64,000 nucleotides of DNA from positions 124,001 to 188,000 of the forward strand of contig CAWIMG010000026.1 in assembly GCA_963837105.1 (NCBI GenBank), given 5' to 3'. Below are positions 33,147 to 41,249 of the stretch, piece by piece. The position numbers and the translations under genes were made by a program. The notes under the pieces were generated by a model that saw only the letters and a list, made by a program, of their open reading frames with translations, searched no databases and was not told the DNA's origin. This DNA comes from UBA9676 sp963837105. Lineage in GTDB: Bacteria; Actinomycetota; Actinomycetes; Streptosporangiales; Streptosporangiaceae. Numbering within the stretch: position 1 is the stretch's first letter; every line of letters begins with the position of its first letter.

Positions 33147-34067
33147 GCGATCTGCACGGCTCGGGCAAGTGCTTCCGCAAATTCCTCAACGGCGGCCCGA
33201 TCTACCAGGCCGACGTCATGGTGCTCGGCGGGGATCTGGCCGGCAAGGCGATCCAGGCGATCACCCGGACGGCGCGGGGCCGGTTTCGAGTTCAACTTCC
33301 GTGGTGCCGCCTACGACCTTGCGGACGGCGAGGAACTGCGGGGGGTGGAGCAGCTCATCGCCGATCACGGTTACTACCCCTACCGGGCCGAACCGGGCGA
33401 ACTCGCCCAGATGCAGGCCGCGGGCAAGCTCGATGACCTCTTCCTGCGGCTGATTGCCGAGCGCCTGCGGCACTGGCTGGAGCTTGCCGACGAGCGGCTG
33501 CGTGCCCGGGGCATCCCGGTCTACTGGATGCTCGGCAATGATGACCCGCCCGAACTGGCGGCGCTGCTGGACGACGCGCCCTGGGGAGTCCACTGCGAGG
33601 GCCGGGACGTGCTCGTGGAGGGCCACGAGATGATCTCCTGGGGTTATGCCAACCCGACCCCGTGGCACACCCACCGCGAGATGAGCGAGGATGACCTGCG
33701 CTCGGTGTTCGCCCGGCTGGCCGGCGAGCTGAGCGATGCCCGGACCGCCATCTTCAATCTCCACCCGCCCCCCTACGACAGCGGGCTGGACGAGGCGCCC
33801 GTGCTGGACGAGAACCTCCAGGTCCAGTCGGCGGCCGGGCAGGCCCGGATGAGCCCGGTGGGCAGCCACGCGGTGCGCGAGGCGCTGGAGCAGTTCCAGC
33901 CGCTGCTCGGGCTGCATGGGCACATCCACGAGGGCGCCGGGTTCCGCAGGATCGGCGAGACACTCGCCATCAACCCTGGCAGCGACTACGGTACTGGCGT
34001 TCTCAATGGCGTGCTGGTGACGCTGGAACCGAAGAAGGTGAAGGCCTACCAGTTCGTGCGCGGATGA
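33116..34067 (+). pseudogene. Metallophosphoesterase split by a +1 frameshift
   Basis: The first frame (from ATG 33116) has the phosphoesterase opening LYFVSDLHGSGKCFRKFL and ADVMVLGGDLAGK; the second (to 34067) has YWMLGNDDPPELAALL, FNLHPPPYDSGLD and GLHGHIHEGAGF, the remaining metal motifs. The frames join if one G is removed from the G4 run at 33276-33279, restoring TAR-A-GFEFNFRGAAYDLADG. The repaired protein would be about 316 residues. It overlaps BtpA by 31 bases. Either a real null allele or a consensus error; the otherwise perfect motifs favour the latter. Confidence 0.8.
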
Positions 34068-34116
34068 GACCGGTAGGCGACCCGGCACCGGACCGGGGGA
34101 ACGGGAGCCGAGTGTC

Positions 34117-34887
34117 ATGGATTACGCCCCCGATCAGGCGGCGCCACTCGGTGACGCCCGCCAGGAGGGGCTGCGGCTGGTGCACGCGGCTGCCGAGCGC
34201 GGCCTGCCGGTCCGCCTGATCGGGGGGGTCGCCGTCTGGGCTCGCTGCCCGAGCGCACAGATCCCGCAGTTGCGGCGCGACTACGGCGATGTCGACGTCA
34301 TCAGCGTGCGCAAGGTGTCACGGGAGCTCATCCGCTTCGCCGAGGCGATGGGCTACCAGCCTGACAAGCTCTTCAACGCACTGCACGGGGCGCAGCGCCT
34401 CAACTTCACCGACCCGGCCACCGGCCGCCCGCTTGACGTGCTGCTCGACCGGTTCGCCATGTGCCACACGATCGAGCTGAAGGACCGGCTCGGCCTCGAT
34501 CCGGTCACCATCGGGCTCGCCGATCTCCTGCTCACCAAGCTGCAGGTGGTGCGGATCAACCAGAAGGACCTGCTCGACCTGACCGCGCTGCTGGCCGACC
34601 ATCCACTGGGTGGCCAGGAGGCGGGGTCGATCGATCTTGGCCGCCTGACGTCGCTGCTGGGGAAGGACTGGGGATTCGAGCACACCACCCGCCTGAACCT
34701 GGCCAAGCTGCGCGAGTCCCTGGCCGGCCTCGGCCTGCCGGAAGCGGTGAGCAGGACGGTCGGCGAGCGCATCGCCGGCATCCTCGCCGCCCTCGACGGC
34801 GGCTCCAAGAGCCTGGGCTGGCATCTGCGCGCCCGGGTGGGCGAACGCGTCCAGTGGTATGAGCTGCCCGAGGACGTCCGCCACTGA
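34117..34887 (+). CDS. Nucleotidyltransferase-fold protein (AbiEii-like)
   Basis: A 256-residue protein. RLIGGVAVWARCPS near residue 33 and the acidic pair in RDYGDVDVISV near residue 58 match the GG-x-DxD core of the minimal nucleotidyltransferase fold, as in AbiEii/AbiGii-type proteins. The later DRLGLDPVTIGLADLLLTKL and INQKDLLDLTALLADHPL also match that family. It stands 49 bases after the metallophosphoesterase on the same strand, so may be cotranscribed with the DeoR-BtpA group. No AbiEi antitoxin partner is present; an aminoglycoside-transferase-like or metabolic role is open. Confidence 0.7.
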   Translation: MDYAPDQAAPLGDARQEGLRLVHAAAERGLPVRLIGGVAVWARCPSAQIPQLRRDYGDVDVISVRKVSRELIRFAEAMGYQPDKLFNALHGAQRLNFTDPATGRPLDVLLDRFAMCHTIELKDRLGLDPVTIGLADLLLTKLQVVRINQKDLLDLTALLADHPLGGQEAGSIDLGRLTSLLGKDWGFEHTTRLNLAKLRESLAGLGLPEAVSRTVGERIAGILAALDGGSKSLGWHLRARVGERVQWYELPEDVRH

Positions 34888-34889
34888 CC

Positions 34890-35552
34890 TCAGCTGTGGA
34901 TGATGTCGGTGTGGTGGCAGAAATGCACCCGGGCCGGGGCCATGCCCCGGATCCGCTGCAGTGAGTCCCACCAGGCCGCCCGGTCACTCGCCTGGCCGGC
35001 CACCAGCTTCTGGTCCGCCGGGCCGGTGTACTGGCGCGGCGTGTAGGCGGCATCGCCGATCATCAGGTCGGCCCCGTCCTCCCCGGTGTCGACGACGACG
35101 CATTGGTGGCCGTCGGTGTGCCCGGGCGTGCTGATCACCTCGACGCCCGGCAGCACCTGCGCGTCCCCGTCCAGCAACTCGAACCTGGCGTTCATGAAAT
35201 CGAACCACTGGCACAGGTCGGGTGACTCCCGCTCGGCCCGGGCCAGCTCACGGCGCTGCACGTAGATGGGCGCGTGCCGGAAGACGGCGTTCTGCCCGCA
35301 GTGGTCGAAGTGCAGATGGGTGTTGATCACCAGCGAGATGTCGGCCGGGGTCATGCCTAGATCGGACAGCGCATCGGCGGCAGTGCGGTTCACCACCCGC
35401 CAGTCGTTGAGAACCTGCTGCGGGCCGCCGACGCCGGTGTCGACCAGCGCAGCGCCGCCGGGGTGGCTGATCACGAAGCCGTGCACCGGCCAGTCGCGGC
35501 CATCGAGCCCGCGCAGGCTGGCCAGGTGCAGGCGCTTGACCTCCAGCGCCAT
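34890..35552 (-). CDS. Metallo-beta-lactamase-fold hydrolase, N-acyl-homoserine-lactonase-like
   Basis: A 220-residue MBL-fold enzyme. The zinc motif NTHLHFDHCGQ is near residue 76, followed by PGHTDGHQCVVVDT near residue 140 and the bridging Asp in LMIGDAAYTP. The sequence layout (short N-terminus, HLHFDH, single-domain) is that of AiiA/AttM-like lactonases. ATG at 35552 shares a base with the stop of the upstream NTF2-like gene (TGATG), so the two are cotranscribed. The lactone specificity is inferred only. Confidence 0.85.
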   Translation of the reverse strand: MALEVKRLHLASLRGLDGRDWPVHGFVISHPGGAALVDTGVGGPQQVLNDWRVVNRTAADALSDLGMTPADISLVINTHLHFDHCGQNAVFRHAPIYVQRRELARAERESPDLCQWFDFMNARFELLDGDAQVLPGVEVISTPGHTDGHQCVVVDTGEDGADLMIGDAAYTPRQYTGPADQKLVAGQASDRAAWWDSLQRIRGMAPARVHFCHHTDIIHS

Positions 35553-35965
35553 CAGCCGGCCCCCTCCCCCGGCGGCGCGCCAGGCAGGGCAGCCTGGCGC
35601 GGCTGCTCCGGCCAGAACGGCCACTCCTCGAACCACGCGCACCGGCCGTTGGCGGCGAAACGCATGACCCACAGATCGCGGTATTCCTGCCGGACGGGAC
35701 GGCCGTACCAGACCTGCACCCGGGCCACCGCGGTGTTGCCATCGGCCGCTATCACCTCGCTGGCCATCTGGAACACCTCATCCGGCCCGTCCCGCTCGGC
35801 CTCCCACATCGCGGCGATGGCCGGCAGCCCGGTCAAAGGCCTGGCGTAGGGATCCTGGCGGTACTCGGCGTCCTCGGTGAACAGCGCGGCCAGTGCGCTG
35901 GTGCCGGGCGCGCGCCAGGCACGCTCGTAGCCGGCCAGCCATACCGATACCTCGCCCCGGTCCAC
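35552..35965 (-). CDS. NTF2-like (SnoaL) protein
   Basis: A 137-residue protein with the SnoaL-like pattern: WLAGYERAWRAPGTSALAAL, FTEDAEYRQDPYARPLTGLP and a late RVQVWYG and DLWVMRFAANGRCAWFEEWP strand pair. GTG at 35965 is used; the upstream part of the open frame is antisense to the NUDIX gene. It is coupled to the lactonase-like gene by a one-base overlap and divergent from the NUDIX gene. A steroid-isomerase-like or simple binding role is possible. Confidence 0.8.
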   Translation of the reverse strand: MDRGEVSVWLAGYERAWRAPGTSALAALFTEDAEYRQDPYARPLTGLPAIAAMWEAERDGPDEVFQMASEVIAADGNTAVARVQVWYGRPVRQEYRDLWVMRFAANGRCAWFEEWPFWPEQPRQAALPGAPPGEGAG

Positions 35966-35999
35966 CTCAGTTCCTGACCTCCCTGGCGCGGGCCGTACC

Positions 36000-36542
36000 G
36001 TGGCTGTCGTGACCAGCGACCCGGCCCCCACGGCGGCAGGCACCACAGCCGATGATGACACGATCCCGGCCATCCCGGCCTCGGCGGGCGCCCTCATCTT
36101 CGACCGGGCGGGACGGCTGCTGATCCTCAAGCCGACCTACAAGTCCGGCTGGACGATCCCGGGCGGGGTGATGGAGGCCGACGGCGAGACGCCCTGGCAG
36201 GCCTGCCAGCGCGAGGTGCGGGAAGAATGCGGCCTCGACCTGACCAGCGGCCGGCTGGCCTGCGTGGACTTCCGGCGGCCGCGGCCCGGGCGGGTGGGCG
36301 GCATCCGCTTCCTGTTCGACTGCGGTACCTTCGCCGATACCGAGCTAGCCGGGATCAGCCTGCAGGCCGAGGAACTCTCAGCCCACCAATTTGTCGATTT
36401 GTCGATCGCACTGACGCTGCTGCGCAAACCGATCCGGCGCCGCGTCCGTGCGGCCACTTCCGGCTGTGGCCCGCATTACCTGGAGGACGGCCGCAAGGTC
36501 CCGGGCATACGCGCCAGCCGGGGCGACGCTGCGACCGTCTAG
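36000..36542 (+). CDS. NUDIX hydrolase
   Basis: A 180-residue protein with a complete NUDIX box GGVMEADGETPWQACQREVR followed by EECGLDL (about residues 55-80). It begins at GTG 36000 or nine bases later; neither has a clear ribosome-binding site. The strand before the box (GALIFDRAGRLLILKPTYKS) and the following RFLFDCGTF fit ADP-ribose or mRNA-cap type members. It is divergent from the SnoaL-like gene, and its end overlaps the convergent broken kinase gene by about 165 bases in the longest frames. Confidence 0.83.
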   Translation: MAVVTSDPAPTAAGTTADDDTIPAIPASAGALIFDRAGRLLILKPTYKSGWTIPGGVMEADGETPWQACQREVREECGLDLTSGRLACVDFRRPRPGRVGGIRFLFDCGTFADTELAGISLQAEELSAHQFVDLSIALTLLRKPIRRRVRAATSGCGPHYLEDGRKVPGIRASRGDAATV

Positions 36543-37148
36543 CCTAGCGACGTGCCAGCCCGGTGGGCCGGGCAGGCGGGCGATCAGGCGGGCGACCTGG
36601 TCGGCCAGCGATGTAACGGCGGCCAGCCGGTTGTCGATGGCCAGGTGCGGGACGGCGGGCTCGGTGCCCAGCCGCATGCTGGCCGTGAAGGTGGCGAAGC
36701 CGGCCTTCTTGGCCGAGTCCCGGGCCAGGCCGCGGGCGGCCAGCCGGTGGCGCAGCGTGGCCGCATCCGAGCGGATCCAGACCAGGTGCACGGGCGCGCC
36801 GCCGAGCTCAGCCAGCCAGGCCCGCCAGCGGGCAGCGTCGTGGATCTGCTGGGTGAACCGGCCCGGACAGCAGCACCGGGCAGCCGTGCGAGCGGATCTC
36901 ACGGGCGGTCGCGGTCATCCCGGCGTACTCGTGGACCTTGATGTGCTCGTCGTACCAGGGGCCCTCACGCTCCCCCCGGACGGCCGGAGGCCGTAGCCAG
37001 GACCGCCGCGACGAACGATCCGTACATCGTGTCCTTGTCGAGCAGCGCTGGCGGCGGGATCAGCCGGGCCAGCAGCAGCTCGGCCACCGTTCTCTTGCCG
37101 GCCCCGGGCGGGCCCAGCCACCACCCACGCGGGCGCACCGACGCTCAT
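36378..37148 (-). pseudogene. P-loop kinase (AAA / zeta-toxin-like) with three +1 frameshifts
   Basis: Translation in successive frames yields a coherent kinase: MSVGAPAWVVAGP, then PPGAGKRTVAELLLARL (Walker A), then EREGPWYDEHIKVHEYAGMT, then FTQQIHDAARWRAWL and HLVWIRSDAATLRHRLAARG. Three extra bases break it: in the G/C run near 37108-37114, in the C6 run at 36972-36977 (G6 on the coding strand), and near 36858-36860. With these removed, the gene would code about 240 residues. The C-terminus overlaps the NUDIX gene and may really end near 36550. The substrate is unknown. Confidence 0.7.
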
Positions 37149-37214
37149 AACCCGCGAGGATAGGGCCCGGCCCGGCGGCGCGGATGCCCGTGGCAGCGCC
37201 GGATGGTGGCAGGT

Positions 37215-37757
37215 TCAGCCGAATCCCGGCGCGGGCCCCAGCAGGCCGGTGAGGATCCGGGCCAGGATCCGGTGGTCCCGCAGCGCCGGGTCAGCACCTG
37301 CCGCGGGACTGGACGGGGCCGGGTCCTGCGAGAGCAGGAGCGTCAGCCGGGGCCACTCGCCCAAGGTTGCGGCGTGATGCAGGTAGGCGGCGTTGCGCTG
37401 CTGCAGTGGTGAGCCGTCCGCCAGTTCGTGCTGGATGAGCAGCGCGGTAACGCCGGTCAGCATGGCGAACGCCTCAAGCTTGGTGGTGATGTCGGCCGGG
37501 CGCGCGGCCAGCACCGCCAGCACGTGCTCAAGCAGCCGCACGCCGTTCGGGCCCAGCACCGGGCGCGTGATCATCAGGTCGGCCAGCCACCGATGGCGGT
37601 GGACGATGGCGCGGGTCTGATCACTGATCGCCAGCAGGTCAGCCAGCCAGTCCCCGCTCGGCCCGGCAAGCGCGTACTCCCCGCCCACCGCGTCAGTCAT
37701 CAGGTCCAGCAGTTCCTCACGGGTCCCGACATACCGGTGCAGCGAGGCTTCGCCGCC
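37215..37757 (-). pseudogene. TetR-family regulator lacking its DNA-binding domain
   Basis: The recognisable part starts at EASLHRYVGTREELLDLMTD, which is the end of a TetR helix-turn-helix (usually xSLYRYVGTKEEL), and continues through a normal TetR ligand-binding domain (WRWLADLMITRPVLGPNGVR-like helices, AMLTGVTALLIQHELADGSP). The 40 or so residues that should precede it are absent. Immediately upstream, on the opposite strand, is the C-terminus of a CocE hydrolase. A deletion between a divergent regulator and esterase explains both. The open frame extends to 37880, but that part is antisense to the esterase fragment. Confidence 0.75.
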
Positions 37758-37928
37758 GGTCACCGGCTCCGGGTGCAGATCTCCGGCGGCCCCCACCCCC
37801 GTTTCGCGCGCAACACCGGCACCGGTGAGCCGCTGGCGACGGCCACCCGGCTGGTCCCGGTCGACATCGAGATCGGCCACGGTTCCGGTCAGCCCGGCCT
37901 GCTGTCGCTGCCGGTCATGCAGGCTTAG
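37752..37928 (+). pseudogene. C-terminal fragment of a CocE/NonD hydrolase
   Basis: Plus-strand translation gives AGHRLRVQISGGPHPRFARN followed by TGTGEPLATATRLV and a PGLLSLPVMQA end with a TAG stop. This is the canonical C-terminal tail of CocE/NonD esterases (GHRLRVxISxxxxPRFxRNxNTGE ... LxLPV). The first 500 or so residues are missing. It abuts the truncated TetR gene head to head and is not an expressed enzyme. Confidence 0.75.
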
Positions 37929-38725
37929 GCAGATTCCCCGAACAAAAGGGAGTCCAGCCCCCTGCGCACACCAGCCGCCTCGGCTACCCGGCGGATGGCC
38001 AGCAGGGTGCCAGACACGTAGGGGGCAGCCGTCAGCCCCGGATCATGGCGCATGACCAGCCGCTCCCCCGGGCCGCCAAACACAACTTCGGTGCTGACCA
38101 CAAAGCTGGGCAGGCGAACCGAGTGGATTCGGGTGCCAGCCACGTCCGCGCCCCGTGCCTCTGGCGGGCCGTGCAAATCTGGCAGCGCCAGGGTGAGGGC
38201 TGGCTGGTGAATCCGGGCGAGACTCTCGGCCAGTTCCCGCGCGGTCCCGCTCGGCACGTCGGGCTTGCCGTCGCTTGCGTAGTCGATGATTTCCCACTGG
38301 TCCAGATGCTGTGCCGCCAGCGCGGCGGCGCGGCGCAAGATGGCGGCCATGATGGAGAAGTTGCCCGCCGCGATGACGCCCACGCCCCGCTGCTGGGCGA
38401 GGCGGTCCAGTTCGGCATAGTCGTCCGCGCCGAGCCCACTGGAGCCGATCACAACATGGGCCCCCGCCCGGACCGCGGTCCATACGTTGTCCCGGACGGC
38501 GGTGGCACTGGTGTAATCGACCAGGACATCGGCTCCGGTGGACGCCAGCGCCTCGGCCACGGTGGCGTAGATGGCCCCATCGCCCGCTGAGTAGGCAGCC
38601 AGGCTTTGCCCGGCGGCCGACCACGAGACACCAGCGACAAGCGCAAGGTCGCCGGCGCGGTCGATCGCGGCCAGGATCGGGGGTGCGGTCCACCCGGTAA
38701 TCCCGGCGAAACAGATCCTGATCAT
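37925..38725 (-). CDS. Dihydrodipicolinate-reductase-like protein (DapB paralog)
   Basis: A 266-residue Rossmann protein: MIRICFAGITGWTAPPILAA at the start, DVLVDYTSATAVRDN near residue 70, GSSGLGADDYAEL and AGNFSIMAAILRRAAALAA, all in DapB order. The active-site segment, usually EAHHRHKxDAPSGTA, reads DYASDGKPDVPSGTA: Lys and the PSGTA loop are kept, the catalytic His pair is not. It is thus probably a paralog with another substrate rather than the lysine-pathway enzyme. ATG at 38725; the open frame upstream has no homology. It follows the SIS gene by 26 bases on the same strand. Confidence 0.8.
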   Translation of the reverse strand: MIRICFAGITGWTAPPILAAIDRAGDLALVAGVSWSAAGQSLAAYSAGDGAIYATVAEALASTGADVLVDYTSATAVRDNVWTAVRAGAHVVIGSSGLGADDYAELDRLAQQRGVGVIAAGNFSIMAAILRRAAALAAQHLDQWEIIDYASDGKPDVPSGTARELAESLARIHQPALTLALPDLHGPPEARGADVAGTRIHSVRLPSFVVSTEVVFGGPGERLVMRHDPGLTAAPYVSGTLLAIRRVAEAAGVRRGLDSLLFGESA

Positions 38726-38751
38726 GGGCTCATCCTGCCAGTGAGCCGGTA

Positions 38752-39780
38752 TCAGGTGGTTGCGGTCACCTTGGTCAGGTGAGCGGGGGCGTCGGGGTCG
38801 GTGCCCCGCAGGCTGGCCAGCTCGAACGCCAGTTGCTGGCCGCGCACGACCGCCGTGATCACCTGCGCCGCCTCGGCCAGGCCCGGGTGGACCGGCACGG
38901 TGGCGGTCTGCCCGCCGCGGCTGGTCAGCAGCTCGCGGAGACCGGCCAGGTCGGCGTCGGCCGGGCCGGTGCCGTCGACCAGCAGGACCGGGGCGCCGCC
39001 GTACACGGCCGCGATCGGGCCGTGGTACAGATCCGCGGTGGACATGCCGGTGGCAAGGATCCCGGTGGTCTCGGCCACCTTCAGAGCCGTCTCCAGCGCC
39101 GCCGCGTAACCGAGCCCACGGCCTGCCACCACCAGCCGGTCGATATCCCGCCACCGCCGGGCCAGTTCCCGGGCTGGCCCGGGATCGGTCAGCGCGGTGG
39201 CGACCGCGCCGGGCAGCGCGGCCAGCGCCGCCCCGGCCGCGGCATCCCCGGCGGCATCCCCGATAGCGGGCGGCCTGCCCCGGCCGGCCCATGCGCCGAG
39301 CGCCCCGGCCACCGTGGCCAGCAGCGCGAACTGCCCGGTCACCGTCTTGGTGGCCGGGATCGCCCGCTCCGGCCCGGCCTCGGTGGTGAGCAGCAGATCC
39401 ACCACCGCGGCCAGCGGGCTGTCCGGCTCGTTGGTGATGCCGATGACCGCCGCCCCGGCCGACCGCGCCGACGCGCAGGTGCTGACGACCTCCGGGGTGG
39501 CGCCGGACTGGCTGAGCGCGATCAGCAGGTAGCCGCGCCAGTCCACGTCCGCGTGGTAGCGGGTGCACAGACTGGGCGCGGCCAGCCCGGCCGGCCGCCC
39601 GGCGGACAGCTCGGCCAGGTACCGGCCGAACACAGCGGCGTTGTCCGACGAGCCGCGGGCCAGGAACACGGTCCCCGCCAGCGGGCTGGGCAGCACCCGC
39701 GCCACGCGCTCGGCGTCCGCCGGGGCCCGTGCCAGCAGCCGGGCCAGCACGTCCGGCTGCTCGGCCATCTCGGCCGCCAT
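38752..39780 (-). CDS. SIS-domain protein (GlmS C-terminal / NagB-II-like)
   Basis: A 342-residue double SIS protein beginning MAAEMAEQPDVLARLLARAP, typical of stand-alone amino-sugar isomerases and deaminases. The first SIS domain has FLARGSSDNAAVFGRYLAEL and LIALSQSGATPEVV; the linker has AGPERAIPATKTVTGQFAL; the second has VVAGRGLGYAAALETALKVA. It may deaminate or isomerise glucosamine 6-phosphate. The frame is also open into the ROK gene upstream, giving an apparent fusion, but the ATG at 39780 lies 11 bases after the natural ROK stop. It is the partner of the chitobiose-type locus. Confidence 0.85.
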   Translation of the reverse strand: MAAEMAEQPDVLARLLARAPADAERVARVLPSPLAGTVFLARGSSDNAAVFGRYLAELSAGRPAGLAAPSLCTRYHADVDWRGYLLIALSQSGATPEVVSTCASARSAGAAVIGITNEPDSPLAAVVDLLLTTEAGPERAIPATKTVTGQFALLATVAGALGAWAGRGRPPAIGDAAGDAAAGAALAALPGAVATALTDPGPARELARRWRDIDRLVVAGRGLGYAAALETALKVAETTGILATGMSTADLYHGPIAAVYGGAPVLLVDGTGPADADLAGLRELLTSRGGQTATVPVHPGLAEAAQVITAVVRGQQLAFELASLRGTDPDAPAHLTKVTATT

Positions 39781-39791
39781 CAGCGCGCCGG

Positions 39792-41058
39792 TCACCGGGC
39801 CGCGCAGGGCCCCGTCCGGACCGCTGCCAGGGCCGCCGGTGTACTGGCCATCCCCGCCGATCGCGGGGCGCGCGTCAGCTGCTTCCAGGCGAGGTCGGCT
39901 CCCCGCCAGGCAGCCGTCCACCACCGCCTCGGTGCCGAGCGCGCTGACCCGCACGTCCGGCATGACCGGTGCCAGCGGCCGCAGTTCCCGCGTCACCTCA
40001 TCCGCGAAACCCGGGGCCTGGCCGATGCCGCCGCCGAGCACGATCAGCGCCGGGTCGATGACGGTGACCACCGCGCACAGCGCCCGCGCGACCAGCCTGG
40101 CCTCCTCGGTCACCACCGCCACCGCCCGCTCGTCCCCGGCGGCGGCCGCGGCGAACACCCGGCGGGCCGACACCGGGCCGCGCAGGCCGGCCCGGCGGGC
40201 CGCCCGGACCACGGCCGGGGCGGACGCGGATGCCTCCAGCGCACCCCGGCGGCGCGCGTCGACGTCGTCGGCCCCGCTGCCGCCGGTCATCGGCAGGTAG
40301 GCGATCTCGCCCGCGACACCGTGCGCGCCCCGCACCAGCTGGCCGCCGATCACCAGGCCCATGCCGATGCCGGTGCCGACCGAGACGAACGCGAAACTGT
40401 CCACGTCCCGGCCGTGCCCCTGGGCGTGCTCGGCCAGCGCCGCCGCGTCCACGTCGTTCTCGACCGCCAGCGACGGGCCGAATGCCTCGCGCAGCCGGGC
40501 GAGCACGGCCGGCCGGTCCCAGCCAGGCAGCCCGCCGGTGAGCGCCATCGCGTTACGGCGCGGATCGTAGACGCCCGGGCTGCCGATCACGGTCTGGATG
40601 ACATCGTCCCGGGTCAGCCCGGCCTCCGCGGTCAGCCCGTCGGCCAGCCCGATCAGCTCATCGAGCCTGCCCCGGACGCTGGAGGCCCGGGACCTGGCCG
40701 ATGCCCGGGCCCGGATGCCGCCGGCCAGGTCGGCCAGTGCCCCGCGCAGGTACTGGGCGCCGACGTCCAGGCCGAGGATGAAGCCGGCCTCCGGCCGGAC
40801 CTCGTACAGTACCGCGGACCGGCCGGGACGGCCGGTCCGCTGGCCCGCCACCCGGACCAGCCCGGCCCGCTCGGCATCGGCCAGCGCGACCGAGACGGTG
40901 GGCTTGGACAGCCCGGACAGCCGGGCGAGTTCCGCCCGCGAGCACTGGCCCAGATCCCGGATGTGGCCGAGCAGCAGCCGGCCGTTCAGCTCCCGGATGA
41001 GCTGGGGGCGGGCAGCGGCCAGCTCACCATCGACTGCCCTGCCAGCAGGCGTCGCCAT
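39792..41058 (-). pseudogene. ROK-family transcriptional regulator with a +1 frameshift near its end
   Basis: Residues 1-75 contain a MarR-like winged helix (SRAELARLSGLSKPTVSVAL) and the rest is a ROK sugar-binding domain: ILGLDVGAQYLRGALADLAG, SFAFVSVGTGIGMGLVIGG, GAHGVAGEIAYLP and ALIVLGGGIGQAPGF. The expected C-terminal helix, GADLAWKQLTRAP, is found one base out of frame, ending at TGA 39792-39794; one extra base near 39900 shifts translation into the SIS gene. The usual ROK zinc Cys cluster is absent. ATG at 41058 is chosen; 41082 or a GTG nearby are alternatives. It is divergent from the sugar-uptake operon, which it likely represses. Confidence 0.75.
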
Positions 41059-41192
41059 GATCACCACCCCATCCTCCCGCATGGGCTGACCCGCTTCCCG
41101 GTCAGCCACGTGCCACGTCCGTGAAATGACGGAGCCGTTCGGGGCCGAGCCTGGAAAACGAAGTGGCCCACTCCCGTTGTCGGCGTTGGATA

Positions 41193-41211
41193 GTTAGGAT
41201 ACTGTCTTAAC
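41193..41211. promoter_or_regulatory. ROK-type operator candidate before the uptake operon
   Basis: GTTAGGATACTGTCTTAAC is a 19-bp imperfect palindrome (GTTA-GA-A half-site against its complement, seven of nine bases paired) in an AT-rich patch 39 bases before the ROK kinase start and between the divergent ROK regulator and transport operon. GTTAG...CTAAC-like sites often accompany ROK repressors in actinobacteria. Confidence 0.5.
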
Positions 41212-41249
41212 TTACTTGACGGAAGCAAGCCACTCCCGGACAGGTCACT

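Noticed and set aside
38752..41058. True ROK-SIS fusion protein
   Set aside because: The ROK C-terminus and stop codon are found one base out of frame, 11 bases before a natural SIS start, so the fusion is more likely due to an indel. Kept as a finding to check.
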